From an uncultured Eubacteriales bacterium (GTDB taxonomy: Bacteria; Bacillota; Clostridia; Oscillospirales; QAMX01): a DNA stretch of 64,000 nucleotides. The position numbers were made by a program, and so were the translations under genes. This document shows, one piece after another, positions 55,348 to 63,886 of the stretch. Positions within the stretch are counted from its first letter, which is position 1; every line of letters begins with the position of its first letter. The stretch lies in the NCBI GenBank assembly GCA_934546935.1, contig CAKTEH010000006.1, forward strand, positions 62,001-126,000, read 5' to 3'. The notes under the pieces are model-generated. The model had not been told where the DNA came from. It did no database searches and worked only from the letters and a program-made list of their open reading frames with translations.

Positions 55348-57318
55348 ATGGCAGCACTGAGAGAAGAAAGCGCCCGCCTGCCCAGCGGGCAATATTTTGA
55401 AACCTGGGAAACCGAGCAGGTCTACGACCGCGTCCTGCATGTCGCCGCAGAAAACCCCGCCGCAAGCGACGCAAATGACGGTTCGGAGGCCGCACCGTTT
55501 AAGACCATCGGCGCCGCAGCAGCAATCGCTACGCCTGGCACCCGTGTACTCATCCACGGCGGCGTATACCGCGAAACCGTCAAGCCCGCCCGCGGCGGCG
55601 AAAGCCCGGAACGCATGATCTCGTATGAGGCCGCAGGCGACGGCGATGCGGTCATCAAAGCGTCTATTGTAGCCGAAGGCTTCACCCGCAGTACTGACTG
55701 GCTGCTGTACCGCGGCTTCGGCAACATGAACGTCCCGCCGGAGGAAGAACAGCCGAAAATCTGGCAGTATAAGCTCAATCCCGACGATTTCCGCGGCTAT
55801 AATCCCTTCTGCGCCGTGAATATCCTTCACGACCGCCTGTTTATCGAATATGCCAAGACGGATATGACCACCTATTTAAACCGCCGCGGCATGATATTCG
55901 TCGACGACAAACCGCTGCAGCAGGTTGCGCTGTATAACCAGATGGCAAACCTTCCGGGTTCTTACTGGGTAGAGGCAAACGGCCAGACCGTGCATTTCCG
56001 CATGCCGGAAGATGACGACCCGGCATGCCATGTGATCGAACTGACCTGCCGCGAGCAGTGCTTTGCGCCGGACGTCCCCTATCTGCAGTATATCAAAGTC
56101 AAAGGCCTGACCTGCGCCCACGCTGCCACCGGCGCTCCGGTTCCGCAGCGCGGCTCGATCTCCTGCTTCCGCGGAAGCCATTGGATCATTGAGGACTGCA
56201 CCATCGACTGGTCCAACGGCGTTGGCATCGACATTGGCTGCGAATGTTGGCACCGCAAGGATGAATTTACGCATTCCTTCGGCCATACCATTATCCGCCG
56301 CAATAAAATTTTCGATGTCGGCGTATGCGGCATCGCCGGGATGAGCGCCTGCTACCTGCTGGTTGAAGACAACCTGATCCAGGGCACCGGCTGGCAGAAG
56401 ATGGAGCTTTCCTGGGAAGCCGGCGGCATCAAGGTGCACAACTGCGTCGATTCCGTCTACCGCCGTAATATCTTCACCAAGACCATCCGCTGCGACGCAC
56501 TGTGGATGGACTGCGGCAACGAAAACAACCGTATCACTCAAAACCTCTTCCTCGATGGCCTGCACGCCCGCGAAGCCATCTTTATGGAATGCTCCCGCGG
56601 CGGCGAAAACCTGTTTGACAACAACATCATCTGGAATGTCGAAGGCCGCTTCAACGAAGCCGACGTCAAAGTCACAGCCGGTTCCGCGTCCTGGTACGCC
56701 ATGGGCGAAGACGGTTCCGTTGTCAACGGTTACGGTATCTACGGCGAGGGTACCGATTACCTTCGTATGTCCGGTAACCTGATCGGCAAGTGCCGCAGCG
56801 CCGGGTATTTCCAGAAAACCGTTGCTTTCCGTCTTTCCGGCCGTGGCGGTACCGCCCGCGACGCAAAGTTCTTCGGCAATATTTTCTATGCCTGCGGTGA
56901 AGCGGCAATCAAGATGCCGACGGATAAAAACCAGTCTGAGGGCAATGTATTTATGAAAATGCCTTCCGGTTTCCTCCGCATCCTCTACCCGGCGCCGACA
57001 GAGTGCCTCGACCTGAAGACCTGGCGCGAATTCCACGGCTTCGACCTCACCGGCGCGGAAGCGGATTTCGACATCGATATTGACACCGACGCTTATACTA
57101 TGACAATCCGTAAAGCGAACCCGTCCAAAGCGCCGGTATCGCGCCGCCGTCTGACCGGCGTCCAGCTGCATGATCCGGCCGAGCTTCCGAAGATCAAGAC
57201 CGATGAAAAGGTGAAAATTGATTTCTTCGGCAACGCAGCCGACAGCGAGCGCATTGCCGGGCCGTTTGCCGCGCTGTATGATGGCATGACCGTCAGCATT
57301 GACCCGCGAAAACTGTAA
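55348..57318 (+). CDS. GH120-like right-handed beta-helix glycosidase (beta-xylosidase type)
   Basis: A 656-residue protein without a signal peptide, with beta-helix repeats throughout residues 35-540. It matches the GH120 xylosidase XylC of Thermoanaerobacterium as I recall it, in length, N-terminal segment (VLIHGGVYRETVKP) and order of conserved blocks. The candidate nucleophile Asp388 is in ALWMDCG and the acid/base Glu414 in IFMECS, 26 residues apart. It should cleave xylo-oligosaccharides in the cytoplasm. It has its own promoter and terminator and no sugar transporter or regulator gene beside it. A different beta-helix glycosidase specificity cannot be excluded. Confidence 0.72.
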   Translation: MAALREESARLPSGQYFETWETEQVYDRVLHVAAENPAASDANDGSEAAPFKTIGAAAAIATPGTRVLIHGGVYRETVKPARGGESPERMISYEAAGDGDAVIKASIVAEGFTRSTDWLLYRGFGNMNVPPEEEQPKIWQYKLNPDDFRGYNPFCAVNILHDRLFIEYAKTDMTTYLNRRGMIFVDDKPLQQVALYNQMANLPGSYWVEANGQTVHFRMPEDDDPACHVIELTCREQCFAPDVPYLQYIKVKGLTCAHAATGAPVPQRGSISCFRGSHWIIEDCTIDWSNGVGIDIGCECWHRKDEFTHSFGHTIIRRNKIFDVGVCGIAGMSACYLLVEDNLIQGTGWQKMELSWEAGGIKVHNCVDSVYRRNIFTKTIRCDALWMDCGNENNRITQNLFLDGLHAREAIFMECSRGGENLFDNNIIWNVEGRFNEADVKVTAGSASWYAMGEDGSVVNGYGIYGEGTDYLRMSGNLIGKCRSAGYFQKTVAFRLSGRGGTARDAKFFGNIFYACGEAAIKMPTDKNQSEGNVFMKMPSGFLRILYPAPTECLDLKTWREFHGFDLTGAEADFDIDIDTDAYTMTIRKANPSKAPVSRRRLTGVQLHDPAELPKIKTDEKVKIDFFGNAADSERIAGPFAALYDGMTVSIDPRKL

Positions 57319-57358
57319 ATTTAAATTTCCAGAAACAGAAATACCATATCCAGACAAA

Positions 57359-57398
57359 AAACCGCATGCACCAAAACTGTGCATGCGGTTTCCCTTTT
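57359..57398 (+). terminator. Terminator after the GH120-like gene (also serves the converging GNAT)
   Basis: A 13-bp stem AAACCGCATGCAC with 57379-57391, a 7-nt loop and TTTCCCTTTTAT. On the minus strand an A-run on the left supplies a T-run, so it can end the GNAT transcript as well. Confidence 0.85.
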
Positions 57399-57435
57399 AT
57401 TCTGAAAAATCATGAAAGTCCTGGGGAAGAAGCAT

Positions 57436-57897
57436 TTAATCCGCCTGGCTCTGCAAACGTCCAAGCTGGCCGCGCCAGGAGTCGCCCCGCACACCTGTAC
57501 GCCGGAAGCCCAAAAGCGCATATACATGCTGCGCCCGCGTATTCTCAACATTGGTATCGAGTATGATCCTTTCCATCCCCATGGAAAACAGGGCTTTTAT
57601 CAGCATTGACAACGCAATGCGCCCATAGCCGTGCTCCTGCTTTTGCGCATCGCAGATTTTTATCCCGATTTCCGCCGTTCTCCCTTCAATCGTGCAGCTC
57701 ATTTCCCCGATGGGGGCAGCATCCAGTGCAAGGATCAGACGGCGGCGGATCTGGTCGCTGTCTGCGGCAAGCTGCGCGGCAATTTCTTCCACCGTTGTGC
57801 CAAGACCATTGGGAAAACCGGCATGGGCCATCACCGCGCCATCATTCCACCAGACACACAAAGTTTGCGCATCAGCGGCGGAGGCATTGCGGATCAC
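57436..57897 (-). CDS. GNAT family N-acetyltransferase with unusual start
   Basis: A 153-residue GNAT (RimJ/RimL-like). It starts VIRNASAADAQTLCVWWNDG and has the acetyl-CoA loop in CDAQKQEHGYGRIALSM, then LDTNVENTRAQHVYALLGF. The only in-frame start is a GTG at 57897 with no ribosome site. Upstream, GGAGAGGTGAAGGGA precedes an ATG in another frame (57920) that runs 8 codons (MFLQKHRS) and stops overlapping the GTG. One extra T in the T5 run would fuse the frames. The activity and start are uncertain; see findings. Confidence 0.8.
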   Translation of the reverse strand: MIRNASAADAQTLCVWWNDGAVMAHAGFPNGLGTTVEEIAAQLAADSDQIRRRLILALDAAPIGEMSCTIEGRTAEIGIKICDAQKQEHGYGRIALSMLIKALFSMGMERIILDTNVENTRAQHVYALLGFRRTGVRGDSWRGQLGRLQSQAD

Positions 57898-58028
57898 GAG
57901 CGGTGTTTTTGTAAAAACATTCCCTTCACCTCTCCATGCAGTATAGAAGCCGTATTTCTTGCGGCATCCGCTTTTTCACATCTCTGAAGCTTCCGGCTGG
58001 ATCTTCCCAATTTTCGAAAAAAGACGGC

Positions 58029-58520
58029 TTACAAGCCGCACCCAACAAAGCGAAACAACGAAAGCGCGACGGATGCAGCCCGCTCCACGGGGCCGAGTTC
58101 CGCTTGGATACAGATTTCCTCCTCGTCTGAAGCCGAGATCCGTGCGGCAGCGGCTTCGGCAGAAAGCTCCGCATTATAAAAATCCTCTCTATAGCAACGC
58201 GCGCCGTAGATCTCAACGGAAAACGCAGCTGCCAGCGCCGGAATATCCAATGCCAGCGCCCGGCTGCGGGAAAGATGCAGCTCACACCATGCATCCCCAT
58301 CCAAACGCAGGCCAAGGTCTGCGCAGATGCCGGCAGCTTTCAGTTCAAGCTCCGGCGTCGGGAAATATTCGGTTTGCCAAGCGCCGCAGCGACGAATCTC
58401 ATGCAGATTATAGTAACGCAGCTGTGCACAAATCCCGGCTTCGCGCAGCACGGCGGCAAGACTGCACGCAGCTTCGTGCAGCGGACGGTAAACGCCATTG
58501 AGCGTCTGCCAGACATCCAT
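58029..58520 (-). CDS. Hypothetical protein of unknown family
   Basis: A soluble 163-residue protein, starting MDVWQTLNGVYRPLHEAAC, with Ala/Leu/Glu-rich helices and several Cys. It shows no signal, transmembrane helix or domain I recognise. The ATG at 58520 is eight bases after GGAGG; the ATG at 58526 is too close to that site. It has its own promoter and precedes the GNAT gene by about 130 nt, which contain no clear promoter, so co-transcription is likely. Confidence 0.7.
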   Translation of the reverse strand: MDVWQTLNGVYRPLHEAACSLAAVLREAGICAQLRYYNLHEIRRCGAWQTEYFPTPELELKAAGICADLGLRLDGDAWCELHLSRSRALALDIPALAAAFSVEIYGARCYREDFYNAELSAEAAAARISASDEEEICIQAELGPVERAASVALSLFRFVGCGL

Positions 58521-58568
58521 ATGCATACCCCTCCTTCGAGTTCGCCACAGTGAAAAGATTTTGAAGAT

Positions 58569-58597
58569 ATTGTATCAAACTCCCGAGGGATTTTCAA
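58569..58597 (-). promoter_or_regulatory. Promoter of the hypothetical-GNAT unit
   Basis: Minus-strand TTGAAA (58597-58592) and TACAAT (58574-58569), 17 bp apart. It starts about 45 bases before the ATG. It lies between trpF and this gene, where I see no terminator for the trp operon. Confidence 0.72.
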
Positions 58598-58667
58598 CAT
58601 TTCAACCACAACAGCGCGTCCTAAAAAACATACAGCATAAGGACATGAAGAAGATCCGCGCTTTTTC

Positions 58668-59339
58668 CTATATCTTCCGTGCCAATTCAGCAATCTTCTC
58701 TGCATCCTTGCAGCCCGGCCGCCGCTCCACCCCTGTCATGACGTCGATGCCGTCAGGCTGGACGCATGAAAGCAGCGCGCCTACATTCTCCGGCGTAATC
58801 CCACCGGCCAACAGCACCGGCGTGCGCGCCGCCGCACGTACGGCTTCATACAACGCTATATCCGCACGAAGGCCACTGTGCGCAGCATTCTCGGGCGCGC
58901 GTGCATCGCAAAGGATATACGCAGCGCCGCTCGTATCAAGCAGTTTGGCACAAGCGCCGATATCCGCCGTGCCAAACTGCGCGCGCCGCTGTGCCGCATC
59001 CTGCGGAAGGGTTTTGATCACCTGCACGCCCATCGGCCCCAGCGCATCCGCCAGCGCACGTGTCAGCGCAAGATCCTCGCGGTAATGCAGCTGGATATAA
59101 TCCGGGCGCAGGCTTTTGGCAAGCGCATAAAGCTTTTCAAAACCGCCGCCTGTGACAATGCAGCGCTTCATCGGCCCGCTTACGCTTTCCAGCAGCGCGC
59201 CTGCCTGCTCCCGGCTAAGATTCCAGGGCACATCGACCGGATATTCGCAGACAAAACCGGCGATATCCACCCCGGCCGCTGCACATACGCGCACGTCGGC
59301 CGCACGCATAATGCCGCAGATTTTCAATACAGGTCTCAT
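58668..59339 (-). CDS. trpF: Phosphoribosylanthranilate isomerase
   Basis: A 223-residue TIM-barrel isomerase, step three of tryptophan synthesis after anthranilate. The catalytic Cys is in LKICGIMRAADV and the Asp region in GIDVMTGVE. The ATG at 59339 overlaps the trpC stop (ATGA). It is the last gene of the operon. Confidence 0.94.
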   Translation of the reverse strand: MRPVLKICGIMRAADVRVCAAAGVDIAGFVCEYPVDVPWNLSREQAGALLESVSGPMKRCIVTGGGFEKLYALAKSLRPDYIQLHYREDLALTRALADALGPMGVQVIKTLPQDAAQRRAQFGTADIGACAKLLDTSGAAYILCDARAPENAAHSGLRADIALYEAVRAAARTPVLLAGGITPENVGALLSCVQPDGIDVMTGVERRPGCKDAEKIAELARKI

Positions 59340-60031
59340 TTTTCCATACCGCCAAAGGCACAATAGGCCGTAAACAGATCCGGCGCACGCCATAACGCCG
59401 TCCCAACCAGCGCCGCATCCGCGCCTGCCTCCAGCGCGCGCCGGACGTCGGCAGGGCTTTCCATACCGCTTTCACTGATCAGCAGCGCGCCCGCAGGTTT
59501 CTCCGCGGCAAGCGCCGCCGTGTGTGCAACCGTACCCGCATCACGCTCCAAATCCAGAATATCACGGTTGTTAATCCCGACCAGCCGTGCGTCCAAGCTG
59601 CGGCATATGGCCAATTCCTTTTCACTGTGCGCTTCCACCAGCGGCTCAAGCCCAAGGACAAGCGCATCCTCGTACAAAGCCGCCAGCGTTTTTTCATCCA
59701 GGCAAGCACAGATGAGCAGCACTGCCTGTGCTCCGCAGGCACAGGTCTGTTCCAAATCGGCGCGGCAGGTGATAAAATCTTTGCGCAGCACAGGGATTTC
59801 CACCGCTTTGCAAATGCTGGAAAGCAGCGCCAGGCTTCCGCCAAAACGCGCCTGCTCTGTTACCACCGAAACGGCCGGGGCGCCGAGTGCCGCCAAGCGC
59901 TGTGCGCAAAAAACCGGGTCCCGCCCAGAGAACAGCTCGCCATGCTTTGGGGAAACGCGCTTAAAATCCGGGATAAGCGGAAGGAAACCCGCGGCTTTCC
60001 GTTCCCGCAGACTCTGTGAAAACCGCTTCAT
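59336..60031 (-). CDS. trpC: Indole-3-glycerol phosphate synthase, short and divergent
   Basis: A 231-residue protein of the IGPS family, with Lys24 in PDFKRVSPKHG, the catalytic Lys in VLRKDFI, Glu in LVEAHSEKE, Asn in GINNRD and ISESGM. It lacks the usual N-terminal extension of about 25-30 residues (family about 250-270). The normally invariant Glu of the EIKR-type motif is Asp22 here. Operon position (trpD-trpC-trpF) supports trpC, but activity should be checked. ATG overlaps the trpD stop. Confidence 0.85.
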   Translation of the reverse strand: MKRFSQSLRERKAAGFLPLIPDFKRVSPKHGELFSGRDPVFCAQRLAALGAPAVSVVTEQARFGGSLALLSSICKAVEIPVLRKDFITCRADLEQTCACGAQAVLLICACLDEKTLAALYEDALVLGLEPLVEAHSEKELAICRSLDARLVGINNRDILDLERDAGTVAHTAALAAEKPAGALLISESGMESPADVRRALEAGADAALVGTALWRAPDLFTAYCAFGGMEK

Positions 60032-61059
60032 ACCTGTGCCTGTAAGGCGTTGGAACGCGCGCGAAGCGCTTCCAGCTTTTCCTTCGCAGCACCGGACTCA
60101 ATCAGCTCCCGGGCAAACGCAACGCCTTCGGAAAAGCCGTCCGCTTTGCCGCCGACAACCAGCGCCCCGGCTGCATTGAATACAATCGCATCCTTGCGCG
60201 GGCCGGTTATCTTTCCGGAAAACACGCCTGTGATTGTTTCGGCATTTTCCTGCGGCGTTCCGGTACGAATTTCATCAAGCGTACAGCGGTGCAGGCCAAA
60301 ATCCTCCGGACAGATCTCATATTTTTCAATTTTCCCGTCCTTTAAATCGTTGACCATCGTCGTACCGAGAAGGGAGATCTCATCCAGCCCGTCTACGCCA
60401 TGAACAAACATGGCGCGGGTATAACCCAAAGACTGCGCCACATAGCTTACCGTATCCAACAGTTCCGGCTTGTACACGCCTAAGAGATGCCGTGGGGCAA
60501 AGGCCGGGTTGATCAGCGGGCCGATGATTGTATAAAAAATAGTCTTAATCCCAAGCTCCGTTTCCGGAGGAAGGACTTTACACATAACCGGGTGGAAAAG
60601 CGGGGCATAGATAAAGGAAATCCCAATTTCTTCGATCAGCGTCTCCGCCTGCGCGGGTGTCAGGTTGATATTAACGCCAAGCGCTTCAAGCACGTCCGCG
60701 CTTCCGGACAACGAGGAGATCGACCGGCTCCCATGTTTGGCAATCGGGATCCCCGCCGCTGCCGCTACCAGCGCCGTCGCGGTGGAAATGTTAAAGGTGC
60801 TCAGCCCGCCGCCAGTACCGCAGGTATCCATAAGTTCCGCGCCGACTTTCGGATGCAGCGGCACACAGTTTTCCCGCATCGCGCGCGCAATAGCGGCGAT
60901 CTCCTGAAGCGATGCGCCTTTCATCAAAAGCGCAACCTGAAAGCCGGCGATCTGCACGTCCGTAACTTCGTCATGACGAATTGCGCGGATCAGTTCGAAT
61001 ATCTCTTCTTCGTTTAACTCCTGATGTGTCGTAACCTTGGTGATGATTTCTTTATACAT
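60028..61059 (-). CDS. trpD: Anthranilate phosphoribosyltransferase
   Basis: A 343-residue enzyme joining anthranilate to PRPP. Visible are the glycine-rich GTGGGLSTFNIST and the PRPP region KHGSRSISSLSGSADVLEALGV. The usual KHGNR is KHGSR here, as in a number of family members. It is downstream of trpA by 13 nt and overlaps trpC by 4 nt. It has no fused TrpG domain; no trpE or trpG gene is in the window. Confidence 0.96.
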   Translation of the reverse strand: MYKEIITKVTTHQELNEEEIFELIRAIRHDEVTDVQIAGFQVALLMKGASLQEIAAIARAMRENCVPLHPKVGAELMDTCGTGGGLSTFNISTATALVAAAAGIPIAKHGSRSISSLSGSADVLEALGVNINLTPAQAETLIEEIGISFIYAPLFHPVMCKVLPPETELGIKTIFYTIIGPLINPAFAPRHLLGVYKPELLDTVSYVAQSLGYTRAMFVHGVDGLDEISLLGTTMVNDLKDGKIEKYEICPEDFGLHRCTLDEIRTGTPQENAETITGVFSGKITGPRKDAIVFNAAGALVVGGKADGFSEGVAFARELIESGAAKEKLEALRARSNALQAQV

Positions 61060-61072
61060 AAAAATTTACTCC

Positions 61073-61852
61073 TTATTCTACCGTACAAATTGCGTCCTTC
61101 ATAGATTTCACATACTGATATACAGGCCCGGCCGCCGCTTTTCCATACTGCCCAACCAGCCGTACAATTGCCGAACCGACAATCACGCCATCGGCCAGCG
61201 CAGCCATCTTCACCGCCTGCTGCGGCGTGGAAATGCCGAAGCCTACCGCACAGGGCAGCTGCGTCACAGCACGCAGCTGTGCAACCATATCGCCGACTGC
61301 TGTTCCCGCATCCCTCTGTTCCCCGGTAACGCCAAGGGAGGAGACACAATAAATAAAGCCCTGCGCCTGCCGTGCAATCCGCCCAATCCTTTCGTGGGAA
61401 GTCGGCGCAATCAGGGATACAAGTTCTACCCCATATGCCACACAGGCTGGGGCAAAGTCTTCTTTCTCTTCAAAAGGTACGTCGGGCAGGATCAGACCGC
61501 AGATCCCGGCGGCCTGCGCCCGGGCAAGGAACCTTTCCGTCCCGTAGGAAAACACAACGTTTGCATAGGTCATAAATACCAGCGGGACATCCACCTCACC
61601 GCGCATCCCGTCGAGCATATCAAAAATTTTATCCGTCGTCACCCCGCCTGACAGCGCGCGCACATTCGCGGCCTGGATTACCGGGCCTTCCGCCACCGGG
61701 TCGGAAAACGGGATACCCAGCTCGATTAAATCCGCGCCTGCATCTGAAAGCGTACGAATCAGCTCCCGCGTCGTATCCAAATCTGGGTCGCCACAAGTTA
61801 AAAAGGCGATAAAAGCTTTCCCGTTTTTAAATGCATCCTGTATTGTTTTCAT
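61073..61852 (-). CDS. trpA: Tryptophan synthase alpha chain
   Basis: A 259-residue TIM barrel that releases indole from indole-3-glycerol phosphate and channels it to TrpB. The catalytic Glu is in [12 protein letters not shown], and the loop 6 SLGVTGE is intact. It overlaps trpB by 4 nt. Confidence 0.97.
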   Translation of the reverse strand: MKTIQDAFKNGKAFIAFLTCGDPDLDTTRELIRTLSDAGADLIELGIPFSDPVAEGPVIQAANVRALSGGVTTDKIFDMLDGMRGEVDVPLVFMTYANVVFSYGTERFLARAQAAGICGLILPDVPFEEKEDFAPACVAYGVELVSLIAPTSHERIGRIARQAQGFIYCVSSLGVTGEQRDAGTAVGDMVAQLRAVTQLPCAVGFGISTPQQAVKMAALADGVIVGSAIVRLVGQYGKAAAGPVYQYVKSMKDAICTVE

Positions 61853-63033
61853 TCCTTGATCTCCTCTCCACGGTAGCGCGCAATCGCAGCGCAGTCCTTG
61901 TCCCCGCGCCCGGACAGATTCACGACAAGAATCTGCTCTTTTCCCATCTGCGGGGCGAGTTTCATTGCATACGCGACGGCATGGGCGCTTTCAATCGCCG
62001 GGATAATGCCCTCCATACGCGACAGGTATTCAAACGCGTCCACTGCTTCGTCATCGGTAACCGGGACGTACTCGGCGCGGCGGGTATCATGCAGATATGC
62101 ATGTTCCGGCCCAACGCCGGGATAATCCAGCCCAGCCGATATGGAATAGACCGGGGCAATCTGGCCAAACTGGTCCTGGCAAAAATAGGACTTCATCCCA
62201 TGGAAAATTCCCAGCCGGCCGGTCGCGATGGTCGCGGCCGTTTCAAAGGTACCGATACCGCGCCCCGCGGCTTCACAACCGATCAGGCGCACGCCTTCAT
62301 CCGGAATAAAGTGATAAAACGCGCCGATGGCATTGGAGCCGCCGCCGACACAGGCAAGCACCGCGTCGGGCAGCTTCCCTTCCGCTGCAAGGATCTGGCT
62401 GCGGATTTCACGGGAAATAACCGCCTGGAAATCCCGAACAATTGTCGGGAACGGGTGCGGGCCCATGACCGAGCCAAGAATATAATGCGTATCGTCAATC
62501 CGCCGCGTCCATTCGCGCATTGTTTCGCTCACCGCGTCCTTCAGCGTCGCGGTGCCGGACTCGACCGCATGCACCTTCGCGCCAAGAAGCCGCATTTTAT
62601 ATACGTTCAGCGCTTGGCGCTCAGTATCCTCGCGCCCCATGAAAATCTCACATTCCATACCCATCAGCGCCGCCGCGGTCGCCGTCGCCACGCCATGCTG
62701 CCCGGCCCCGGTTTCAGCGATGACCCGGGTTTTTCCCATCCGTTTGGCCAGCAGCGCCTGGCCAAGGACATTGTTGATCTTATGCGCGCCGGTATGGTTT
62801 AAATCCTCGCGTTTAAGATAGACCTTCGCGCCGCCGAGCGCGCGCGTCAGATTTGCCGCATAGTAAAGCCGCGACGGGCGTCCGGCATAGTCGTTAAGCA
62901 GCGCGCTGAGCTCCCGGTTGAAATCCGGGTCGTCTTTATATCGTAAATAGGCCTGTTCCAGTTCGATAACCGCGTTCATCAGCGTTTCCGGGATATATTG
63001 GCCGCCATGAATTCCAAATCTTCCGTTTGACAT
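61849..63033 (-). CDS. trpB: Tryptophan synthase beta chain
   Basis: A 394-residue PLP enzyme making tryptophan from indole and serine. The PLP lysine is in [20 protein letters not shown]-type phosphate loop is GGGSNAIG. N-terminus [17 protein letters not shown] is standard TrpB1. First structural gene after the T-box; ribosome site AAGGAGTAAAAAG. Confidence 0.97.
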   Translation of the reverse strand: MSNGRFGIHGGQYIPETLMNAVIELEQAYLRYKDDPDFNRELSALLNDYAGRPSRLYYAANLTRALGGAKVYLKREDLNHTGAHKINNVLGQALLAKRMGKTRVIAETGAGQHGVATATAAALMGMECEIFMGREDTERQALNVYKMRLLGAKVHAVESGTATLKDAVSETMREWTRRIDDTHYILGSVMGPHPFPTIVRDFQAVISREIRSQILAAEGKLPDAVLACVGGGSNAIGAFYHFIPDEGVRLIGCEAAGRGIGTFETAATIATGRLGIFHGMKSYFCQDQFGQIAPVYSISAGLDYPGVGPEHAYLHDTRRAEYVPVTDDEAVDAFEYLSRMEGIIPAIESAHAVAYAMKLAPQMGKEQILVVNLSGRGDKDCAAIARYRGEEIKE

Positions 63034-63075
63034 CTTTTTACTCCTTATAACTCCGGTTTTCTTGATCTTTCTGCC

Positions 63076-63144
63076 TCACCCGCGCCATCGGCGATGCACC
63101 GCAGGCTCGTCCGCTTCGGGCGGAACCGGTTTCCGGTTTTCCAT
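63076..63144 (-). CDS. Candidate 22-codon ORF between T-box terminator and trpB
   Basis: ATG at 63144 with AAAAAGGAG six bases upstream, running 22 codons to TGA at 63076. The peptide is Pro/Arg-rich, MENRKPVPPEADEPAVHRRWRG-like, with one Trp near the end. It stops 43 bases before trpB. It could be a leader peptide or a remnant; no homology is known to me. Confidence 0.35.
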   Translation of the reverse strand: MENRKPVPPEADEPAVHRRWRG

Positions 63145-63174
63145 ATATCGTACTCCTTTTTCCCTTCCGGGCAA

Positions 63175-63455
63175 CAAAAAAGCCCGTCCTCGACAAATTC
63201 TGTCAAGGACGAGCGGATCAACACTCGCGGTGCCACCTTGATTCGCGGAAAAACTCCACGCGCTTTGCAGGATACCAACATATCCCCGGCCACTTACGCA
63301 GGCCCTCGCGTCGCAGAATACTCAGTAAAAATTCCTTTCCCTGCGCCCTCGGCGGTCCATTTGACAGTCTGGTTTCCATCCGGCTCACAGCCAAGGCCGG
63401 ACTCTCTGGGGGAACAGCGTCTGCCGTTATCTCCGCTTCAACGGTTTTCAAATTT
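63175..63455 (-). ncRNA. T-box leader (tryptophan specifier) of the trp operon
   Basis: The minus strand carries the T-box sequence AAGGTGGCACCGCG (63226-63239), the site that binds the uncharged tRNA CCA end. Stem I is upstream, with AGAGAGTCCGG, and a specifier UGG (63357-63359 complement), read by tRNA-Trp. The competing terminator, GTCCTTGACA paired with TGTCGAGGAC, is followed by TTTTTT at 63181-63175. When tRNA-Trp is uncharged the antiterminator forms and trpB-A-D-C-F are read. Confidence 0.92.
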
Positions 63456-63461
63456 GTCCTT

Positions 63462-63490
63462 ACTCTAGCACAGCATGCGGGATTTGTCAA
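63462..63490 (-). promoter_or_regulatory. Promoter of the trp operon
   Basis: Minus-strand consensus TTGACA (63490-63485) and TAGAGT (63467-63462), 17 bp apart; start near 63455 matches the 5' end of the T-box. Confidence 0.82.
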
Positions 63491-63566
63491 CAGGGATTTT
63501 ATAACTGTTTTTTTGCTTTGCGTAGAAGATAAAAGGCGATCCCGAAAGAAAACCTGCTCCCAGGCG

Positions 63567-63595
63567 TTGAAACCGGCCTGAAAACACTGTACAAT
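63567..63595 (+). promoter_or_regulatory. Promoter of the small membrane protein gene
   Basis: TTGAAA (63567-63572) and TACAAT (63590-63595), 17 bp apart. The start is about 70 nt before the ATG at 63674. It diverges from the trp promoter. Confidence 0.7.
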
Positions 63596-63673
63596 ATAAG
63601 AAACTGGAATACCCGGCGATCTCTGTGTGTATGGGGAGGAAAAGTCGTCGGAAAGGGAAGGCGGGGAACCTGT

Positions 63674-63886
63674 ATGAAAACAGGAAAACGGCTGAGGTTC
63701 ATCAGCTTTGCAATGCTGGCCGCAGCAGCAGTATTTGTGTTTTGCGCATTATCAGCGCCCAACCTTGGCCAAACCGTTTATATCGGGAGTTTTGCATTTG
63801 GGGCAGAGCAATGGCGTATTTGCTATGCCGTCTATGCCGTTGTCATGGCCGTCCTTTTTATCGTTTCATTCTTTGCGAAAAAATAG
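63674..63886 (+). CDS. Small two-helix membrane protein of unknown function
   Basis: A 70-residue protein with two hydrophobic helices: MLAAAAVFVFCALSA about residues 13-30 and a second near 48-66 (AVYAVVMAVLFIVSFF), with a basic N-terminus MKTGKRLRF. No domain is recognised. The ribosome site is modest (GGCGGGGAA); promoter at 63567-63595 supports expression. Beyond 63886 to the window end nothing is recognised. Confidence 0.6.
   Translation: MKTGKRLRFISFAMLAAAAVFVFCALSAPNLGQTVYIGSFAFGAEQWRICYAVYAVVMAVLFIVSFFAKK

Noticed and set aside
55876..57384. 502-codon minus-strand frame opposite the GH120-like gene
   Set aside because: Antisense shadow of a GC-rich gene; no motif or ribosome site, and it runs through the terminator.
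63218..63490. 90-codon frame within the trp leader
   Set aside because: Explained fully by the T-box RNA.
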